Positions 20,065-32,165 of a stretch of DNA of 64,000 nucleotides are shown here, one piece after another. The stretch covers positions 29,788,480-29,852,479 of the forward strand of contig JALIGW010000005.1 of NCBI GenBank assembly GCA_023053685.1, written 5' to 3'. Each line of letters opens with the position of its first letter. Positions within the stretch are counted from its first letter, which is position 1. The stretch is from Diadophis punctatus similis. Its lineage: Eukaryota > Chordata > Lepidosauria > Squamata > Dipsadidae. The position numbers were made by a program, and so were the translations under genes. A model generated the notes under the pieces. The model was not told the DNA's origin, did no database searches, and worked only from the letters and a program-made list of their open reading frames with translations.

Positions 20065-23000
20065 GTAGGACCGTCGCTTTACGTTCTGAAATTTTGATTA
20101 ACGACTTTTTCCCGCCCGCCCGCCTGCTTCCTTTCCTTTCCTTTCGTTTTTACTTTCGTTTTTTTGTTTTTCGTTTTTCTCGTTTCAAAACCAAATGAAT
20201 TACTGTGATTTCCTAAAGGCTTCGCTTCATTCTTTTTATCTCTTTCATCCTGTTCTTCATCCGTTTCTCAGGTCTAGGAATATTTTTGCAATTTGGGTTG
20301 TCAAGGATTGCGAAGGGCTCCATGCCCAAACCTTACATTTTAGCTGGGGCGGCATGTATGCAGATTATGTTTTCTTTTTCTCCGAATTTCTCAAGTATTG
20401 AGGGAAGGGAAAGCTAAGATCTACCTTAATTGTGTTTAGTCTATAGTTTACCTTTGCTTTAAGGGCATGAGAGGTTGCTAAGTCCTATTTTGATCCCATT
20501 AGATTTTACCTACAATTCTTTTGACTACTTGTATTCGAGTAAGACCCATCGGACTCAATACAGTAGAACTTACTTCTCCATAGGAGTTTTCAGTCACAGC
20601 CTTTTGCAAAAGATTGCTTCTTTGAAATTTCCCTCCGCCCTCCAAAAAAAGAAAAGGGGAAATGGGAAAGAAACCCGCCCCCCCTGTCTAAGGTAAGCAA
20701 AAAGAAAAGAAGAGACGGAGGAAGAAAAATAACCTTTGGAGACTTATTCCGAAATGTACTGGGCACTTCTCTTATTTTCAGTCTATTACTTTTGTCCCAT
20801 TGTTTGATTTTCATCAGCATCAGGAAACTCTTTCTACTCTGAGGACATAGTGACACCCCCCCCCCCCCAAGACAAGCCTTTCCTCCAAGCATTCCTTACC
20901 CTTGAACCCATTCCCGCTCAAATCTTTGGCGGTTGCGCCTTTTTTTTGATAGTGACTTTACAATAACAAAATCTATCAGAAAGTGGTGTGTTGGTGGTGA
21001 TGTTTGCTGCTATTATTCAGTATTATTATGCAGCTGAATGAATTGTTTATGGTACTGTTTAGTTCCTTGGTTTGATTTTCTTTTGTTTTTATTCTAAATT
21101 GGATTATTTATTATCTTCTTTCCGCCTCTCTCCAATAAACAAAAGAATAATTTTCCCATTGCTATTAAAACAACAGGTCAGTTTTTCATTTCTGTAAGTA
21201 CACATCCATGCGTGTACTGGTGTATTTAAAAAAAGAATTTCATTCTGCTCACATATGAATGAATGAAAACCAGGCCTGGTAAACAGCAACTCGTCCTGGA
21301 CACCACCACCACCCTCAGCTGAAAAAAGAAATCAAGTCTTAGACGTCTAGGCTTCCTTCCTCACAGATTTAGGAAGGAAAATTGCGGCAAACCCATAAGG
21401 CAAAGCCTGGTATGTAATTTGAATCAGATTGTACTTCACCGGCCAGAGGCTAGTGAGATTTGCAGTGTTGTGGTGAGATGAAGGCGGAGCAGAAAATGGA
21501 CATCCGCGAAGGGCAACTTGATGTTCATCAACATGGAAAAGCAGGCAGCTCCAAAGAGTGAGTGGGCTGCAGAAGGTGGACATCACAGCTCTCTTGAGAT
21601 GGCTCACTGGAATGCTTTCCCTGTAGGGAAATCAAGGGCAGCTCAAGCAGGTGTGAATGTGCAAGGCAGAGACTGCTGAGCATAGGCCTCTGGTGGTGCC
21701 TAGGCTGCTTTGAAACCTGTGAGGTTCCGTTGGAGTTCTTTGTGTTAGAGCTCTTCCCTTGGGATGGAGGATGGTGTGCTTTATAAGCCACAATCTGAGA
21801 ATGTGTGCTGGGGCTAGCAGGAAATCCTGGAGACTCCTTCAGTCCCTGCCAAGAGTGGCTTCTTGCTCTGTCTAGAGTGGCCTCTCCAGGTAGTTCCTAA
21901 AAACTGGATCCATGATCCATCCTTCCTTCTGGATCTAAATGTGCCTCCTTCTCTTTTTGCCAGATGCCAAAGGTTCCATCAGGGAGATTATTCTTCCAAA
22001 AGGGCTTGATCTCGACCGGCCGAAGAGGACTCGAACTTCTTTCACAGCTGAACAACTTTATAGGCTTGAGATGGAATTCCAGAGGTGCCAATATGTGGTT
22101 GGACGGGAAAGAACTGAGCTGGCCAGGCAGCTCAATCTCTCAGAAACTCAGGTACTAAAGATATAAATGTTATCGGTGGCAAAAGGAGGTTTGGGAACTG
22201 GAAAGGTTTGGGAACTGAGGTGATGGCTCCAGCTCTACTCTTAGGCAGGAGAGTTCTATTCCCTACAGATGAGGAGATTTTCATTTACTGCCAGGCCTGC
22301 AGGGTTGTAGCTAACACTTGGGTAGCTTCCTACATGGGTGTGGTTGGTGTTGAAGACCAGTCTTCCCCCCTTTTTTTGCAGTTAACAACTCAAAGATGAC
22401 CAAGCCCTAGAACTAAACTTAGGGCACAATGCAAAATTCCACTCTTTTCATGCTTTTGCAGGTTTCCTCCTTTTAAAAAGAGAGTTTTTCCATTTGATCG
22501 GCATCTAAATATCTGGAGGGAATGGAAGGAATAGAGTGTGAATTGCCTCCTTAAATGCCAGAGGTTAAGAACCCAAGAAATAAATGGGCTCAGGGAAGTG
22601 AGGAGTTACTGCAAGTATACAATTTGCTTTTAACTCCACAAATTATTCATAAACTCTAAGCATTTAATCCAAAAAAATTAATTAGCCTCTAGGATAATGT
22701 TTGAGAACTATGAAACAGTCCTTATGTACAAGAACCTTTGATGAAACTCCCTCCTCACAAACACTCATAGCTCACAATCAGATAGTGCTGAAGTGAGGGC
22801 TTCTGTAAGAGAACCTTGGAGAAAAAACTACAGAAGTTGCAAGGATCTCCCAACAAAATAAGACCAAATCCTGGGGGGGGGGGGGGAGGGATAAAATTTC
22901 AAAAAAACAATAAGAATTCACACCAAAATATCACTTAAGAGAATCCGTAGCTTGTATTTCTTGGAAGTGGAGTATTACACAAATGTTATTTTTCTTTTGC

Positions 23001-23864
23001 TATAGTCAATAAAGCTTTTCCTTCTGTTGCATTTAGGGGTACAGCTTAAAAGCTAGAAAAACAATGTGCTGCTCCACCAAGTGACAATAGTACTGAATTT
23101 ATTTGCTATCTCAACATATTGTTAGTGCTTATAGAGATGTTGCTGTTGTGGGTTAAGCGATTTTTGGTTCTAAAAATACTGAAAGGTACAACTTATTTCT
23201 TCAGAAGTAAATTGACTTTAATGGAGTTTCTCCCTAATAAATTTGTGCATATCTAAGTATCACTGTTTACAATAGGACATTGGGCTGTTTGTTCTAATAC
23301 TGTTGAAATTAAAATAAATAGAGGGTAGAAGAATGTATTCTGACTGGTATAATGAAAAGAATCCAAGCCCTATAGATCTCTTTGCAGAACTTTGCTGGCT
23401 TTACCTTTTTTTTTTTGTTTCCCTAGTTTTGTAAGTTTGGTCAACAACTATTTACCTTTTTTAAAAACACAAAAGGTAAAAGCAAGGCTAGTGCAGGCAA
23501 CTACTCATGTTTTTGCATAATTTAATATATAACAATAATTTCCCTTAATTCAAGGAATATAATTGTATTCTGACCATGCATATCTAGACATGCTTTATGA
23601 AGATAGAGTTTATTTCAGGTGTGTGCAACAGGATTGGGCCTGGTTAACCTTAGATGCAATTCCTCCATGGAATTTTGACCTGTCGGCTAGACAGGGAAGT
23701 CAGAAAATACTCAGAAGATAATAATGGGGAAAAACTTTGGCACTTCTCCCCCAACACAAAATGAAGTCATCAGAAATTTCTGGTCATCAGAAATTGAGCT
23801 CCATTTAAAGGAAACTTCTCTTTTAAATGGGTATCTGATTATTTTCCTCTCTTCTTTCTGCCAT

Positions 23865-23913
<49 letters not shown>

Positions 23914-23925
23914 CATGGGAGGAAG

Positions 23926-23956
<31 letters not shown>

Positions 23957-26812
23957 CCCAAAACAGCTTAATATATAAATAAATTCAGGGGTGAGAAGGA
24001 TAGAAAAAGGCTATTTTTTCATCCACGTAAAAATGTTCAGGCATGCCTCCAGAAATGACCACAATTCCCTTCCCATTTCTTAAACCAACTTTGCTAGATG
24101 AAGATTTGTTGAAATCAAATATTAAGCAATAATTTCACCGAACTTCCTTTGGTTTCATAAAGTTACTGCCTCTATGGATTATGGATTTTGTTTTCCTCAC
24201 ATTTTTTATGGCTTGACTTGTGTTTCCTGAAACTGTCATGAAGGAGCAGCCCCATCCATTTTCTGTCAGAGGCACAACAGCAAATACCCATGTACTCCCA
24301 TCAAGGTTCAAATTCTTCAGTTTATCCATTTTTTTTGCCATTTGCGGTAGTAATTCTTCTAAGTATCCCTTTCTAGTGAAAAATACAACTGTGTTAAATA
24401 TCACAGACTTTGTTGCTCCCCCCCCCCCAAATACCAGATTAGCTGTTGGGAGGCAATGGACAGAATGCCTGCCAGTAGGGCCGACAATGACAATAAGTAG
24501 GACCGACAATGACAATGAGATTAGCCCCAAATGGGTCTGCTCTGATTTTGAAAGCCAAGTTTTTTTTCCCTTTCATTCAGTCATACAACCTGAAAAATAG
24601 GCCTGGGAGGGGGATCTGAAAGGCAGGACCATTTTCTGGCCCCCCCCCGCCTTTCATATACATATACATACATGCATATACATACACATCTGTGTATGTG
24701 TATGTATATGCATGTGGGCACAGGTGTCTGTGTGCATACCATACAGAGGGAGAGACATTTATTCCCTTCCTGCAAAGGCAAAAAATGCCTTTGAAATACA
24801 GTCTGAAAACTTACTTCGCTAAATAAAGAGTTGGTGGGGAAGATAAAATATAAAAATACAGGGTGGTGGCGGTTTACTTTTAAGATTTAAATAAAATGCT
24901 TTGAGAAAATTGAAAACATTGTCAAAATCTGAAATAGGTAGTCAGATTCAAAAAGAGAAACAGATACATTACCAAAAATATTATGTTTGTGATGTTTTAA
25001 ATATATTATTTAAAGAAATAGGATGAAATTTGTTGTACATTTTACCACAAAGGAGAACAGGAATGGCTTTATTATTTCTGCTTGAACATCCTATTAAAAG
25101 AAAGGAACGGAAGGAAGGAAGGAAGGAAGGAAGGAAGGAAGGAAGGAAGGAAGGAAGGAAGGAAGGAAGGAAGGAAGGAAGGAAGGAAGGATTAGTTTCG
25201 TAGTTCTTAGAAAAGAGGTACTATAACGAACCTCTCTGACAAGCTAATTAGCATTTCTTTGCCTGTCAGATTTAGGCGGGTTGGTAACGGGCAAACGAAA
25301 GCGGCTCTACAGCCAAAGCGTGGCCTGCCATAGGAACCTAAGTGAGGGATAGCTGGGAAGGGTTGAAGTAGCTGACAGGATGGGGATCGCTCAGGCCTGC
25401 GTTGAGGTGGATGACACTCTGCCCTCTGCCTTTCAGGGGGAAACCTAAATTAGCCAAAATCTTCCAAAAGCTGCTACCTGCAGATGAGACCCATGGGAGA
25501 GAAAAAAAAATGGCAAATGTATTTAGGTAGGAGTGCCTAAACAACGACAAACCACCTTGTATCAGGGACCTGAGGATAGTGCCTTTCCAAGGGCATAGGA
25601 GTGTTGCCTGGTTTCAACTAATTCGTTATGGTTTCATCCCCCATCCCCCAAAACCTGTTTCTGAAAAACTAGCTGTGGGGACACAGTCAGAGAAAGCGTG
25701 GAAAACGAAGCGCGACGGCTTCCTCCACGTAACTCTTTTTTCAACCTTATTTTGTTAGAGAGGCCACCCCCGCTCCTCAGTACATGCACGTCCATGCACA
25801 TGCCGAAGCTTTTCTGGACGCTTCCTGCGGCTTCTGAAACAAGCCATTGCCCAAAACAGCTGAAGTCCACAATACACGCGTGTCTTCACGGCGCCGAAGG
25901 TGAAGATTTTGCAATTCCCAGTCACTCCAGTTGCGCTTTACAGAGTGCAGCATGGCTTCGCGATCTTCGTAGAAATGAGCAGACTTCCGTGCTCGCTCTT
26001 CCATTCGCTCTCTGACATCCACGCGCTCCCCAGCCGGCCGCACACGCACACACAAGAGGTTTCCGCCGCAAGCCGTTTGGCTCCCACTGAGAAATCTCCG
26101 TCGCCCCAGGAGCTCCCAAACCGGTCGCGGTCCTCCTGTGGAGGCCTCTGGAAAGAGGCGGAGAACTCCGATGGGAGGGACAATGGCGCCCTTTCCTCTG
26201 TTGCTCCGGGCCTAAGAAGGCCGAGGCCTTTGCTAGGCCGCGCTAGATGACGCTGATTTTGTCCTTATGCCTTCTTCCCTCGCCTCCTTGCAGGTCAAAG
26301 TCTGGTTCCAGAACCGACGCACAAAGCAGAAAAAAGACCAAGGCAAAGACTCGGAGATGAAGTCGGTGGTGTCCGAGACCGCGGCTACATGCAGCGTCCT
26401 GCGACTCCTCGAACAAGGACGCCTGCTCTCCCCGCCCGGCTTGCCCGGCCTGCTTCCCCCCTGCGCCACCAGCGCCTTAGGCTCGGCCTTGCGAGCCCCC
26501 AGCCTCGTTAGCCGCACCGGCGGCTCAGGATCAGGGACAGCGGGCGGCTCCCCACACCATTCGGCCGTCAGCAGCGCCGCCGCCGGCCCGGCTCATCCTT
26601 CTCCGCCCGGCGGGCACAACCTCTTCAGCCTCCCGGTGCCCACCCTGCTAGGCTCGGTGGCCAGCCGGCTCTCCTCCAACCCGTTAGCAATGGCCGGGTC
26701 TCTGGCCGGGAACTTGCAAGAACTGTCGGCCCGATATCTCAGCTCCTCCGCCTTCGAGCCCTATTCCCGGACCGCCGGTAAAGAAAGCGCGGAAAAAAAG
26801 GCGCTGGACTGA
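19827..26812 (+). CDS. VAX1: VAX1, ventral anterior homeobox 1 (three coding exons)
   Basis: Joined CDS 19827-20064, 21964-22151, 26294-26812: 945 nt, 314 aa plus stop. VAX1 is a nuclear EMX/NOT-related homeodomain transcription factor that patterns ventral forebrain, optic stalk and optic disc. The N-terminus starts [12 protein letters not shown]. Residues 99-158 are the homeodomain (KRTRTSF near its start, Trp146 and Asn149 at the invariant positions 48 and 51). The motif [20 protein letters not shown] precedes it. After it come [15 protein letters not shown] and the conserved tail [20 protein letters not shown]...EKKALD. Slightly shorter than mammalian VAX1 (334 aa in human), with the difference in the Ala/Gly-rich linker. 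VAX2 is the alternative paralogue, but the MFGK start and the EKKALD end identify VAX1. The first ATG has a weak context (T at -3, T at +4) while Met8 has a strong one (A at -3, G at +4). Confidence 0.97.
20065..21963 (+). other. VAX1 intron 1
   Basis: 1.9 kb, GT...AG, phase 1. The acceptor has a clear pyrimidine tract (TTCTCTTTTTGCCAG). It holds a short palindromic interspersed repeat (about 20537-20590), C and T homopolymers, and no further coding exon. Confidence 0.9.
20537..20590. repeat. Short palindromic interspersed repeat (GTAAGACCCAT...ACTTACTTCT)
   Basis: A diverged copy of the common amniote repeat with facing AGTAAG..CCATT and ACTTACTTC halves. Related copies are at 23201-23265, 27735-27780 and 29583-29652. 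The class is not assigned. Confidence 0.45.
21964..22151 (+). CDS. VAX1: VAX1 coding exon 2 (homeodomain helices 1-2)
   Basis: Completes Asp80 and encodes residues to Gln142. The donor is CAG|GTACTA. The intron falls between homeodomain positions 44 and 45, before VWFQNR. Confidence 0.97.
23201..23265. repeat. Diverged palindromic interspersed repeat copy
   Basis: CAGAAGTAAATTGACTTTAA and TGGAGTTTCT... resemble the ACTTACTTC/CCCATTGA family seen at 27735-27780. Confidence 0.35.
23864..23960 (+). repeat. (TG)n(GA)n compound microsatellite
   Basis: TG run followed by GA runs, interrupted by CATGGGAGGAAG, within VAX1 intron 2. Confidence 0.95.
24670..24715. repeat. Perfect 20-bp inverted repeat with 6-nt loop
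   Basis: Bases 24670-24689 are the exact reverse complement of 24696-24715, separated by CTGTGT. Made of alternating purine/pyrimidine (CA/TA), so it could extrude as a cruciform. In VAX1 intron 2. Confidence 0.85.
25109..25190 (+). repeat. (GGAA)n microsatellite
   Basis: About 20 GGAA units in VAX1 intron 2. Tandem GGAA is an ETS-factor core, but no function is shown. Confidence 0.95.
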
Positions 26813-27480
26813 CTCTCGGGGACTTTCGCTGTATTTATATTTATCCTCTTTGTCTGTGTTGATTATTTATGGAGTGCCCGTGCGTTAGATGCCCCCTCTT
26901 GTCCGGTATACATTGCGCCCATCCACATGCTCTTTCCTCACGGCTCCTGCTCCCCCAATCCTCTGCCCCCCTCCCGCCCGCGCATTCCAAACCGGGAGCC
27001 TCCCCGCTTTCGCTCTGCGCGCCCAACCCTTGAAAACCCTCGAGAAACGCCGGCTGGGAAAAGCAACTAGACGAAGTCACGCGCTGGCAGTAAACGGACG
27101 GAGGGAACCCGCCAAACGGCCCGCGAGCTGTTGAAAGGGGGGAGGGGAAAGTCGGGGTGGGTGGGGAAGGAGAGATTGAAGACGCGCCGAGCGCGCTGCT
27201 TGTGGAAGGCCGCGTCTGCGAGCGTTTTAGAAACTAGGCCTAAAACCGAGGAGACGTCGTGTTGCGGGAGGGGGGAGGGAAGAGCAGAAGAGGGGCCTGA
27301 ATTGCTGGACGCGACGTCCTTTCCTTCAAGTTGACGGCCAACGCGAGAAAGCAGCTTTGAGTTTGAAAGGTGGGGGGGGGGGGGATGTTCAGGGGGAGGC
27401 TTGAAGGGTTGGTTGGAGCTGAAGTGTATTTTGTGCTGGGAAGGTGGGGGCTGCCCGCGCGTACGTAGCCCCACGAATCC
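25980..27480. promoter_or_regulatory. CpG-rich region spanning VAX1 exon 3 and 3' flank
   Basis: CpG and GC are much denser than in the surrounding AT-rich DNA, from the end of intron 2 through exon 3 to about 27480. A typical CpG island of a developmental regulator by eye; exact edges need a calculation. Confidence 0.6.
26294..26812 (+). CDS. VAX1: VAX1 coding exon 3 (homeodomain helix 3 and C-terminus)
   Basis: 172 codons plus TGA (26810-26812). Begins with [15 protein letters not shown] (recognition helix) and ends EKKALD. Contains the Gly/Ser/Ala-rich linker and the conserved LFSLPVP and [12 protein letters not shown] blocks. Confidence 0.97.
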   Translation, partial: VKVWFQNRRTKQKKDQGKDSEMKSVVSETAATCSVLRLLEQGRLLSPPGLPGLLPPCATSALGSALRAPSLVSRTGGSGSGTAGGSPHHSAVSSAAAGPAHPSPPGGHNLFSLPVPTLLGSVASRLSSNPLAMAGSLAGNLQELSARYLSSSAFEPYSRTAGKESAEKKALD

Positions 27481-27530
27481 TCTTATTCCAGCCTGCCTGG
27501 CGGATGTTGGTTGCTCAGTGTTGCATTAAA
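26813..27530 (+). other. VAX1 3' UTR and flank, polyadenylation site unresolved
   Basis: AT-rich TGTATTTATATTTATCC follows the stop closely, then CpG-rich DNA. ATTAAA at 27525-27530 is a possible poly(A) signal. No AATAAA is obvious before it. Confidence 0.35.
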
Positions 27531-27734
27531 GCACAAATCTAAGAAAGGCCCTCTTTCCTCAAGGGCAACAGTACCCTACCAAGGGATAACTTATTTTGCA
27601 CATCATCCTGAAGATGCGCGCCGCCTCCTCCTGCCCCGACGTCCGTATGCCCCCAATGCCAGACTGAACTCTCGGGCACGAAACCTATTGACTTTTAAGT
27701 GGAAGGAGGCGCGCTGCGGGTATTCAGCAGTTTC

Positions 27735-27780
27735 ACTTCAATGGGATTTACTTCCGGTAAGTGTACCTAGGATTCCAGCC
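27735..27780. repeat. Short interspersed repeat (TTCAATGGGATTTACTTC...)
   Basis: The best-preserved local copy: CTTCAATGGGATTTACTTCC then GGTAAGTGTACCTAGGATTC. This sequence type is very common in reptile genomes. Confidence 0.55.
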
Positions 27781-29582
27781 TCATTTCCAAGTTGTGAATG
27801 TGGGTGTAAGCCGAGTGAGGCCAACCGTCCTTTCAGGTAATGCAGCTGGGAACTGATTTAGCTTTGAAATATTGACCCTAGAATGCTTACGATGAAAGCT
27901 CACTTTAAACGCCGACTTTGTTCAGTTTAAGGAATGTTGCAGTCATTTTCCAATTCCACCGTCCTCCATCCCTCAAAAAAAAAAAGATTTTGCATTAGGC
28001 TTACAGACTTAGCAGCATTTGCGTCTAGCCTATTTTTAACAAAAAATAAGCTATTTTTCTTTGTTAACGTCTGGAAGGAAACCAGACAAAAATATACAAA
28101 TTATCACCTCTGTGCACATCCCTCATTAACAATATATGGGTGCAAAAAAATTAAAGCTTAAAAAAAATCCTTATACAGCTTTTTTTAAACGATCAGAATT
28201 TGGTCTCTACAAAACAAAAAAGAATAATCCCAAGGCAGCATTATAGAATTACTGATGTGCCTGCAGTTTCAGCGCTCTCAAACCATATATTCAACGTTTT
28301 AAACTGGAAGTATCGATTTTTGCCCCCTTTGATTTTCTTTGGTAATGTTTATTCCTAAGCCAAACCTAATGCAAAATGCAAAGTACAGTAGTGTCCCATT
28401 TGATTTTGTATTAATTTTGTGCTCTTATGTAAAATTGTCATTTTACCTTATTTGAAAATCTCCCCATTAACCACAGATTTATTCCTGGCTGCTGCTGCTG
28501 CGGCTTTTTACATGATTTTATAAGTTTGCCAGAAGCAGCAAATGAAAACAAGATACCATGTAATAACTAATTACTTTAGCCTGTTTTCTTTTGTTTTTGG
28601 AGGCAGAAGGATTGGAAATCTCTTGATACTTTGCGTTTACACTGTACAAAATACATGCCACCAAACTTTTCAATCCAAAAAGAAAAAGCAAAAAAAAAAA
28701 AAGAAGAAGAAAGAAAGAAAGGTAGTACATATAGAGTTTACTCTAGAACAGAAAGAACAAGAGAGAGCATAACATGAAAACTCTCAGAATAATTTTATTG
28801 TAAATTATTTACGTCTGAAGTTTTAGGCATCTAGTGCAGAAACATATATGAATGAATCTGTGGGTGAAGGTGAGCCCCTTGCTACTAACCTTTATTTGGA
28901 ATGTTCTGGATATTTTGACTGTTTTGTATTTATGTGGTGAGAGTGAAATATATCTATATGATGACAGATCGCTATTTTCATCTTCTGTTTAGAACTCCCT
29001 GGAACACTTTCAATCCACTTGTGTAAAGGAAAAGATATAACTCCATAAGTTGTGATGTTCAGCAATCAACTTTGCACAGTATCTGAAAAGGTCCCTTTGC
29101 AGGGTATACATTCAGATGACATCTTGAGTAGCTAAATAATATATATAGTAAGGTGGAGGTTGCTTGTGATCCTTTAAATTACTCATTTTCAAAGTTAGAA
29201 TTGAAATTGTGCACCTCTTTATAACCTAAAGACATTATTATTAGTGCTTTATATTGGCCAGTATATTTGATTCTGCACAACTTAACTCAGACAATTTCAC
29301 CAAAGAAGGATTTCAGAATATGCTTCCTATTAATTCATACATCAACCATCCAACAGAATCTGGGAGGAGAGGGGAGGCAAGTCAGAGAATTGTCAAAATT
29401 TGCATGATTCTCATCTATTGTTTCCCCCACCTAAATCTTGTTGATTTATTCTTGTATCCTTGGCATTAGTTCAAAGGGAACACTTAATTTTAATGGAGTT
29501 TCTGAAGGAGTGAAAGTGACTAATATTAACCATTACACAGGCTCAACCACTCTTCATTTTTCATTGTATTTATTCACCTATT

Positions 29583-29652
29583 TACTTGGAAGTAAAACCC
29601 ATTGAAATAACTACAGCTTACTTTTAAGTAGATAATCGGACAACTGCACTGT
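29583..29652. repeat. Short palindromic interspersed repeat copy
   Basis: TACTTGGAAGTAAAACCCAT faces CTTACTTTTAAGTAGATAAT. Same family as 27735-27780. Confidence 0.45.
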
Positions 29653-29780
29653 AAAATTGACATTACACCAAACTCTGTAAATCATACATAATCAGCAGAA
29701 GAAAGATCTATATGATTTTTAAAATAAACATGAATCAATTTCATTTGAAGCACATTGGGGGGAAGAATATCATTCAGAGA

Positions 29781-29922
29781 TCTTCCTTCCTTCCTTCCTT
29801 CCTTCCTTCCTTCCTTCCTTCCTTCCTTCCTTCCTTCCTTCCTTCCTTCCTTCCTTCCTCCCTCCCTCCCTCCCTCCCTCCCTCCTTCCCTCCCTCCCTC
29901 CCTCCCTCCCTCCCTCCCTCCA
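29781..29922 (+). repeat. (TTCC)n(CTCC)n tetranucleotide array
   Basis: About 19 TTCC units pass into about 16 CCCT units, 140 bp in total. Ser/Pro/Leu frames over it are artefacts. Confidence 0.97.
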
Positions 29923-29952
29923 ATACACCAACCAAAACCATTTTAGTATAAT

Positions 29953-31002
29953 TAATAAATATATTCCCTCACTAATTGTACATTTCATGTGATCTTAACC
30001 ATTGCCTTATGATGGCTTTTTGATATAACAATATTGCTTCAAACTTAAGTAAAAATTCCCTCCCCTTCCTTTCTTGAAATTTGAGGGAGTGTACTTCTGC
30101 TTAGCAGTTAGGGTAACATTAAAAAGGATATAATATATGAGCATATTTGTGTACTATTTCACTGCATCATCATTTATGGATCTGGTGTCTTACAGTATGC
30201 AAGCTTTCCATTATTAGTGTGTAAGAGAAAATGGGCTTAGACAAAAGCAATACTTATAAACAAGGGGACAATGGAATGAAATGAAGACTTCTGCAAAGGA
30301 AGTCTGATACCCTGTGATCCTAATCTACTTCTTGGAATTGAATGGGACCAGAGGTGAGACTGGAAATGCTTTAAAGCTAAGAAAATCTAGCTGCAGCAAT
30401 ATTTGTAATTTCCTATGTTTATACATTTTGTTATTCTAAAACTTTAAATAATATGAGGAATTATTGCTGTTTGGGGAATACTTTGCTTTTTTTTCTTGCC
30501 ACCCATGTTAATTTAAGAAAATGAACACATACATACAATTACACATGCATAATTACACAGAAAGAAATTCTGCAGTGAGGTTGATCCAATTAATGTATGA
30601 CTTCTTCAACCTTCCCCAACCTCAAGCACTTCCCTGTAATCAGGCTGCTTCCTATCATATCTTCTATTGTAAAAGCATGAATCACCTTACTGGCTTCCAG
30701 CATAAAAATTAGGCTAACCAGGGACTGTGTTCCTGATTGTGTTTGCAATAGGAAAAAAAAACCTTCAACTACTCAGAGTTCAATTATGTCAGTTCCTTTC
30801 CTAATAACAGAGAAGTTTCAGATAAGATGTAAGATTGCAAGGCTAACATAACTGGACTGCAAAGATCTCGATGATCACTCTTGGCTGCCATGTAGTATTC
30901 ATCTGGATTTTTATAGTCTCAATAGAGTAGCCTTTAGTTATAAGGCCAACGTTGCCTAATCTCAAATTACTTAATCAGTAAGGAGATATAACATTTTTTA
31001 AT
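29953..31002. other. AT-rich DNA, nothing recognised
   Basis: No gene or named repeat was identified. Confidence 0.5.
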
Positions 31003-31006
31003 GATA

Positions 31007-31140
31007 CCCTGCTTCTCCCAAAATAAGACATCCCCGATAATAAGCCCAATCGGGCTTTTGAGTGCATGGCAATAAGGCCAAGCGCTTATTTCAGGGTTCA
31101 AAAAAATATAAGACAGGGTCTTATTTTCGGGGAAACACAG
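31007..31140. mobile_element. TA-target MITE (mariner-like ends), 134 bp
   Basis: Inverted ends CCCTGCTTCTCCCAAAATAA and the inverse of CTGTGTTTCCCCGAAAATAA, each followed by GAC, are flanked by TA on both sides (31005-31006 and 31141-31142). This terminus (TACTGTGTTTCCCCGAAAA type) is widespread in squamates. Non-coding; class assigned from the TA target. Confidence 0.8.
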
Positions 31141-31144
31141 TATC

Positions 31145-32065
31145 AACCTCATAAAATACCTTATGTATAAAGATGACTGCTATATTCATTCATATAAAAT
31201 AGTTTCTTATAATGTTTGAGCTTATCATGCAGGTGTGGTTTGAGCAGCTGGGGAAACAAAGCACTAGTTATGCGGTACAATCCAAATAATTAAAAACATG
31301 AAAATAATTTCTAGAAAAGTGAAAAAGAACACATGGCTCGCAAGATGTTATTCATATACTACAGAGGAGGATTTCCTTTTAATAGGTTTGATTTGTTTTA
31401 AGTCAATATTTTGTATAAAGCTGCAATACCCTTACTACAAGAACCAAGGTGATAGCACTTTTCTTGATCTGACAATAGATAAATAGGTAGATAGATATAC
31501 ATTGTGATTATAACCAGAGATAGAGAAGAGCCCCCCCCAAAAAAGATCAGGGATAAAATAATTTGTTTTGAAACAAGTAGTAAGTGGGAATAGTTGACTG
31601 ATTTGTAAAATGTATAAATTAACCTTTCAAATGTTCAGAAAAGTTTACAATATCTTTTAAATCTTTTTACATTACTTGAATAAGTACAAATGATACATTA
31701 TTAATGACAGCATCAAAGACATTGTACAGTGTACAAAGACCAGTATAAAGAAAATTATATCAGCAATTAAGAAATGTCAAGCCTTTGAGGTAGGCCAGAC
31801 CATGAAACAGTGCAAAGATTATAGGAGGGTATAATAGCATCTCAAAAGCCTGCAAATTTTCCCTCTGCCTCCTTTTGTACCAAACAGGTACAAAAGACAA
31901 CATATTTTGAGGGGGTTTTTTTTCTCATGTCTTCTCCTTTCCCAGAACTGAGTCGCCTTAACTGTTCCTGCACATCTTTTTCATGTATCCAAGTATTTAA
32001 GGTTACTTCTACAAGAGGGCTGGGAAAAGGAAAATAATTGTCTCAGCATCTTTAACAGTTGCCAG
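31145..32065. other. AT-rich DNA, nothing recognised
   Basis: No feature beyond short homopolymers (C run near 31531). Confidence 0.5.
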
Positions 32066-32165
32066 CAAATTATGGCTCTCTAGATGTTGCTGCACCAACA
32101 ATTCCCAGTACTTAGGGGACATCTGGCAGGGCCTGATGGAGATTCAGCAATACCTGAAAGGCCCA
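32066..32165. mobile_element. MITE-like fragment (CTCTAGATGTTG...CAATTCCCAGTA)
   Basis: TGGCTCTCTAGATGTTGCTG followed by CAACAATTCCCAGTA and CATCTGGCAGGGCC resembles the foldback repeat with an ACTACAACTCCCATCAT core common in amniotes. Termini unclear. Confidence 0.45.

Larger units (their letters stand above)
22152..26293 (+). other. VAX1 intron 2
   Basis: 4.1 kb, GT...AG, phase 0, acceptor TTCCCTCGCCTCCTTGCAG. Holds a (TG)n(GA)n array, a (GGAA)n array, a perfect 20-bp hairpin at 24670-24715, a diverged palindromic repeat at 23201-23265, and from about 25860 rising CpG content toward exon 3. A motif AGCTAATTAGCAT near 25242 is a possible homeodomain site. No extra exon was identified. Confidence 0.9.
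27531..29780. other. Downstream flank of VAX1, no gene recognised
   Basis: AT-rich DNA with A/T homopolymers and two copies of a short palindromic repeat (listed). No exon of a downstream gene is recognised. Confidence 0.5.

Noticed and set aside
24135..24530. A 131-codon minus-strand frame in VAX1 intron 2
   Set aside because: No recognised family, no splice or promoter context, and no second supporting exon.
26841..27474. Antisense frames downstream of VAX1 exon 3
   Set aside because: Long only because the CpG-rich region lacks AT stop codons; no similarity.
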